From a virus: 45,105 bases of DNA. Location of the stretch: positions 1 to 45,105 of the IMG/VR virus record IMGVR_UViG_3300044953_000216. The stretch is one strand, 5' to 3'. The notes beneath the pieces are model-generated. The model was not told the DNA's origin, made no database searches, and saw only the letters and a list, made by a program, of their open reading frames with translations. Made by a program: the position numbers and the translations under genes. Each line of letters starts with the position of its first letter. Positions within the stretch are counted from its first letter, which is position 1. Of this stretch, positions 43,499 to 45,105 are shown in pieces.

Positions 43499-43630
43499 AT
43501 GCCTTATGAATACCGTGCAAAAGTTACGGAAGTCGTTGACGAAAATACGATTATTATCAACATCGACCTCGGATTCAGTGTGAAGTTAACATATCAAAAA
43601 AAATCATTGGTGACTCCATCCAACAAATAA
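43499..43630 (+). pseudogene. Truncated SNase-like (thermonuclease) gene fragment
   Basis: One of the few plus-strand coding signals. The 43-aa frame MPYEYRAKVTEVVDENTIIINIDLGFSVKLTYQK matches the first strands of micrococcal-nuclease-like proteins (Y-x-A-K-V-x-x-V-V-D-x-x-T...D-I-D-L-G-F). The catalytic part that should follow is missing: after an A8 run (43596-43603) the frame continues as unrelated sequence to a stop at 43630. Even the fragment has VDEN where VDGD is usual. Full proteins have about 110-150 residues. It converges on the truncated pilin gene, whose end overlaps it. Confidence 0.6.
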
Positions 43631-43848
43631 AAGTCTTCAAATGAACTATACATATTATAGTTTTCATCGAATGTCAATTCGAACTCTTTTTGTTGAAATG
43701 CGGATTGATGTTTAAGATTAATGAGAAACATTTTTAAATTTTCCCTCGCTTCATTATATCTATTATTACCCATTAAACTGTCAAAGTTAATAACAACGGC
43801 AATAGTAATACTAACCAATATCACTACGGTTAATAACAATTCCATCAA
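43594..43848 (-). pseudogene. Type IV pilin/pseudopilin N-terminal fragment
   Basis: The sequence AFT L MELLLTVVILVSITIAVVINF, with the invariant glutamate five residues after the cleavage site, is the class III signal of type IV pilins and type II secretion pseudopilins. A GspH/FimT-like helix and strands follow (NEARENLKMFLINLKHQSAFQQKEFELTFDENYNM). The frame is open upstream to a TAA at 43873 but offers no ATG before the cleavage motif; only TTG at 43848 or the internal ATG would start it, both after the leader. It stops after 84 codons inside the SNase-like fragment. It is probably a non-functional remnant. Confidence 0.65.
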
Positions 43849-43858
43849 TGTAAATGCT

Positions 43859-44116
43859 TTATTGGGTTTTATTTATTAATTTTAACTTTTGTTGACAGGT
43901 TAATTGTTTGATTTGATATTCTCGTTTCATTGCTTCACTCTTGGTATCAAAACATTCACTATATACTAATCTAACGGGTAATCGTGTCTTAGTATATTTA
44001 GCACCACACCCTCTATTATGATTGCTAACTCGTTTTTCAACATTATTAGAATAACCACAATAGAGGGTGTTGTCCCGACAAATAACTATATAACAACAAT
44101 GATTCTTAACTATCAC
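43859..44116 (-). CDS. GIY-YIG endonuclease domain protein
   Basis: An 85-aa protein consisting of one GIY-YIG domain: CYIVICRDNTLYCGYSNNVEKRVSNHNRG (the GIY and YIG strands, with R after the second), GAKYTKTRLPVRLVYSECF, and the helix SEAMKREYQIKQL with the catalytic glutamate. Free-standing small proteins of this type (UvrC/YhbQ-like) are common in bacteria and phages. The start is GTG (44116), since the nearest upstream ATG is followed at once by a stop. It overlaps the end of the upstream gene by 11 nt and its own end overlaps the pilin-like frame. Confidence 0.85.
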   Translation of the reverse strand: MIVKNHCCYIVICRDNTLYCGYSNNVEKRVSNHNRGCGAKYTKTRLPVRLVYSECFDTKSEAMKREYQIKQLTCQQKLKLINKTQ

Positions 44117-44480
44117 ATCGTATATCTAGTTTTGCACTAGGATTACAAGTGCCTAATCCAATATTACCATTTGAAGCAATAACTGATTGTGGTAATGAAT
44201 TGGTTGTTTTCAACTCAGCTTTAACCACAGATGGTTTATTTAGTGGTGAACAAATATTGATTGAAATATTCTCACTATTATTAATCTTGACTTCAAAGTT
44301 ATCACTATCTCTGAATGTCATTACACAAGTAGCACCACTACTATGTGTAAATACAAGTTTGTCACAAGTTAATACATTTTCTTTTACTGGTTCAGATGCT
44401 TTCACGCTTGAACCAACAACTACTCCTGCTAACCCACCAAAAAGTGTGGAGAAAAACCCTTTACGATTTAATTTGTTCAT
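44106..44480 (-). CDS. Exported protein with fibre-like 'GLGTCNPSAKLDI' end
   Basis: A 124-aa protein. The N-terminus MNKLNRKGFFSTLFGGLAGVVVGSSVKA looks like a signal sequence with a Tat-like N-R-K-G-F-F segment, cut after VKA. The body is beta-type (TCDKLVFTHSSGATCVMTFRDSDNFEVKINNSENISINI). It ends with NGNIGLGTCNPSAKLDIRCDS, very close to the N-V-G-I-G-T-x-x-P-x-x-K-L-D-V motif that precedes the chaperone domains of phage tail fibres, but the protein stops there. It overlaps the upstream gene by ATGA and the GIY-YIG start by 11 nt. It may be a truncated fibre fused to a signal peptide. Confidence 0.65.
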   Translation of the reverse strand: MNKLNRKGFFSTLFGGLAGVVVGSSVKASEPVKENVLTCDKLVFTHSSGATCVMTFRDSDNFEVKINNSENISINICSPLNKPSVVKAELKTTNSLPQSVIASNGNIGLGTCNPSAKLDIRCDS

Positions 44481-44758
44481 AGAAACTTAATTGTTGATGT
44501 GGTAGTATCTGTCCCAGCACCTGTGCTACACCAAGTTTGTGATAAAGTATATGGTGGATATTTATCTCCAGTTGATGGTGTTGTAATTATAGGATTAGTC
44601 AACCACGGATACGGATTATATGGATATGATGTTTTGTCATCACCTAATGCTTGTTTTAACTGATACAATAAAACATTAGCTTCTTCGTTGTTAAGTTGAA
44701 TCTCTTGATCTTTAGTCTTGAGTGTAATTGTAGTTGTAATCGAAATGTCTTTATTCAT
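44477..44758 (-). CDS. Small protein of unknown function
   Basis: A 93-aa protein. The first half (ISITTTITLKTKDQEIQLNNEEANVLLYQLKQALGD) is a strand, a turn and an amphipathic helix, a pattern seen in many small phage and bacterial proteins of unknown role. The second half is rich in Pro, Tyr and Thr and probably disordered. A sigma70-type promoter ends only 9 nt before the ATG. The stop overlaps the next start, so the two genes form an operon. Confidence 0.66.
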   Translation of the reverse strand: MNKDISITTTITLKTKDQEIQLNNEEANVLLYQLKQALGDDKTSYPYNPYPWLTNPIITTPSTGDKYPPYTLSQTWCSTGAGTDTTTSTIKFL

Positions 44759-44767
44759 ATACGTAAT

Positions 44768-44796
44768 ACTATATCAACAATCATATACATAATCAA
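44768..44796 (-). promoter_or_regulatory. Sigma70-type promoter, near-leaderless
   Basis: On the minus strand TTGATT (44791-44796) and TATAGT (44768-44773) are 17 nt apart. The -10 element is 9 nt from the ATG at 44758, predicting a leader of only 1-3 nt. Confidence 0.6.
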
Positions 44797-44815
44797 TATT
44801 TTATTTTTATTAAAT

Positions 44816-44891
44816 TGGAGTTCCGTGTTGGATTTGCACCAACCTCTATTCGTCTTCAGCGAATCGCTTTCACTAGGTTAGCTTAACTGGG
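44816..44891 (-). tRNA. Degenerate tRNA-Phe-like sequence (anticodon GAA)
   Basis: The anticodon arm ATTCG-CTGAAGA-CGAAT (GAA), T-arm GTTGG-TGCAAAT-CCAAC, 3' acceptor strand ACGGAAC and CCA are all present. The 5' side is wrong: the bases that should pair with the acceptor strand (expected GTTCCGT) read CCCAGTT and scarcely pair, and the D-loop lacks the usual GG. It is likely a decayed or rearranged tRNA gene. Confidence 0.5.
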
Positions 44892-44923
44892 ATTTTTAAA
44901 TATAATTTATATACTTATATAAT

Positions 44924-45073
44924 ATGCAAAAATTTGATTTTGATTATTTTAAGTCTTCTATTATTAGATACACTGAATATATTTTAAATAATAAACTAGA
45001 AATTACCGCACAAAAACAATTAGGATATATTTTTCTGGGTCAGAACCAGCTGCGGTTCTATTACGCTAAGTGA
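44924..45073 (+). CDS. Possible small plus-strand gene
   Basis: A 49-aa frame, MQKFDFDYFKSSIIRYTEYILNN...LEITAQKQLGYIFLGQNQLRFYYAK, on the plus strand between two minus-strand tRNA-like sequences. It has no Shine-Dalgarno and only AT-rich sequence upstream; no convincing -35 element was found. The helical, charged start looks protein-like, but the last third lies in a hairpin-forming segment (45042-45059). It may be a truncated gene or chance. No function recognised. Confidence 0.3.
   Translation: MQKFDFDYFKSSIIRYTEYILNNKLEITAQKQLGYIFLGQNQLRFYYAK
45042..45059. repeat. Hairpin next to the edge tRNA
   Basis: AGAACC-AGCTGC-GGTTCT forms a perfect 6-bp stem. It lies 20 nt downstream of the partial tRNA at the window edge (minus strand). 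No U-tract follows, so a processing or weak stop role is only possible. Confidence 0.4.
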
Positions 45074-45078
45074 CAGTT

Positions 45079-45105
45079 TGGCGCCTGTTACAGGAATTGA
45101 GCCTG
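45079..45105 (-). tRNA. Partial tRNA, 3' end only
   Basis: Reading on the minus strand, the edge contains a T-arm CAGG-CTCAATT-CCTG, the 3' acceptor strand AACAGGC, discriminator G and CCA. The 5' part and anticodon lie beyond the window, so the amino acid cannot be told. Confidence 0.6.

Noticed and set aside
42599-45105. Accessory region considered as an integrated prophage or host contig end
   Set aside because: There is no integrase, no direct-repeat attachment pair is visible, and gene density and AT content are continuous with the phage genes; host-like pieces are better read as captured fragments.

Overview
The window is part of an AT-rich tailed-phage genome. It looks like a large contractile-tail (T4-like, Caudoviricetes) virus. 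Supporting evidence is a gp18-type tail sheath, gp6- and gp25-type baseplate wedge proteins, a gp5-type spike, a gp55-type late sigma factor, a gp46/gp47-type recombination nuclease, a zinc-ribbon/TOPRIM primase, PhoH and Hsp20. Nearly every gene lies on the minus strand, so transcription runs from right to left. Genes are tightly packed, with many overlaps of 1-14 nt. The host cannot be named. An outer-membrane barrel protein, a type IV pilin fragment and sigma70-type promoters suggest a Gram-negative bacterium.

Right to left along transcription. (1) 40.6-45.1 kb is an accessory region. It holds a partial tRNA at the edge, a degenerate tRNA-Phe-like sequence, small proteins, a GIY-YIG nuclease, a type IV pilin fragment facing a truncated nuclease fragment, an outer-membrane barrel protein, a tRNA-Gly and a complete tmRNA. 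Several units here have recognisable TTGACA/TATAAT-type promoters, some placed so that the transcript would begin almost at the start codon. (2) 39.5-40.5 kb holds PhoH and a small gene. (3) 32.6-39.5 kb holds four related serine-rich fibre/adhesin genes sharing an N-terminal module. (4) 29.5-32.4 kb holds Hsp20, a multi-span membrane protein with a repeated charged tail, two small proteins and the gp55-like sigma factor. (5) 8.5-29.5 kb is the baseplate and adhesin block: spike, proline-rich protein, gp25, gp6, a DNRLRE-like fibre, a 1395-aa LamG-type protein, Ig-like, MBG-repeat and FG-GAP/dockerin-like proteins. (6) 3.6-8.5 kb is a recombination and replication island: RuvC-like resolvase, a frameshifted small gene, primase, and a single-chain Mre11-Rad50 fusion. 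(7) 0.3-3.5 kb is an oversized tail sheath followed by a terminator, then the start of a possible flavodoxin-like gene.

The strongest points for a second look are the Mre11-Rad50 fusion, the phage tmRNA with a 20-codon tag that shares a promoter with tRNA-Gly, a small gene readable only by a -1 shift at A-AAA-AAG, the near-leaderless promoters, the tail-to-tail deletion scar joining a nuclease and a pilin fragment, and the paralogous fibre array. Function assignments rest on motif recognition by eye; no database search was possible.
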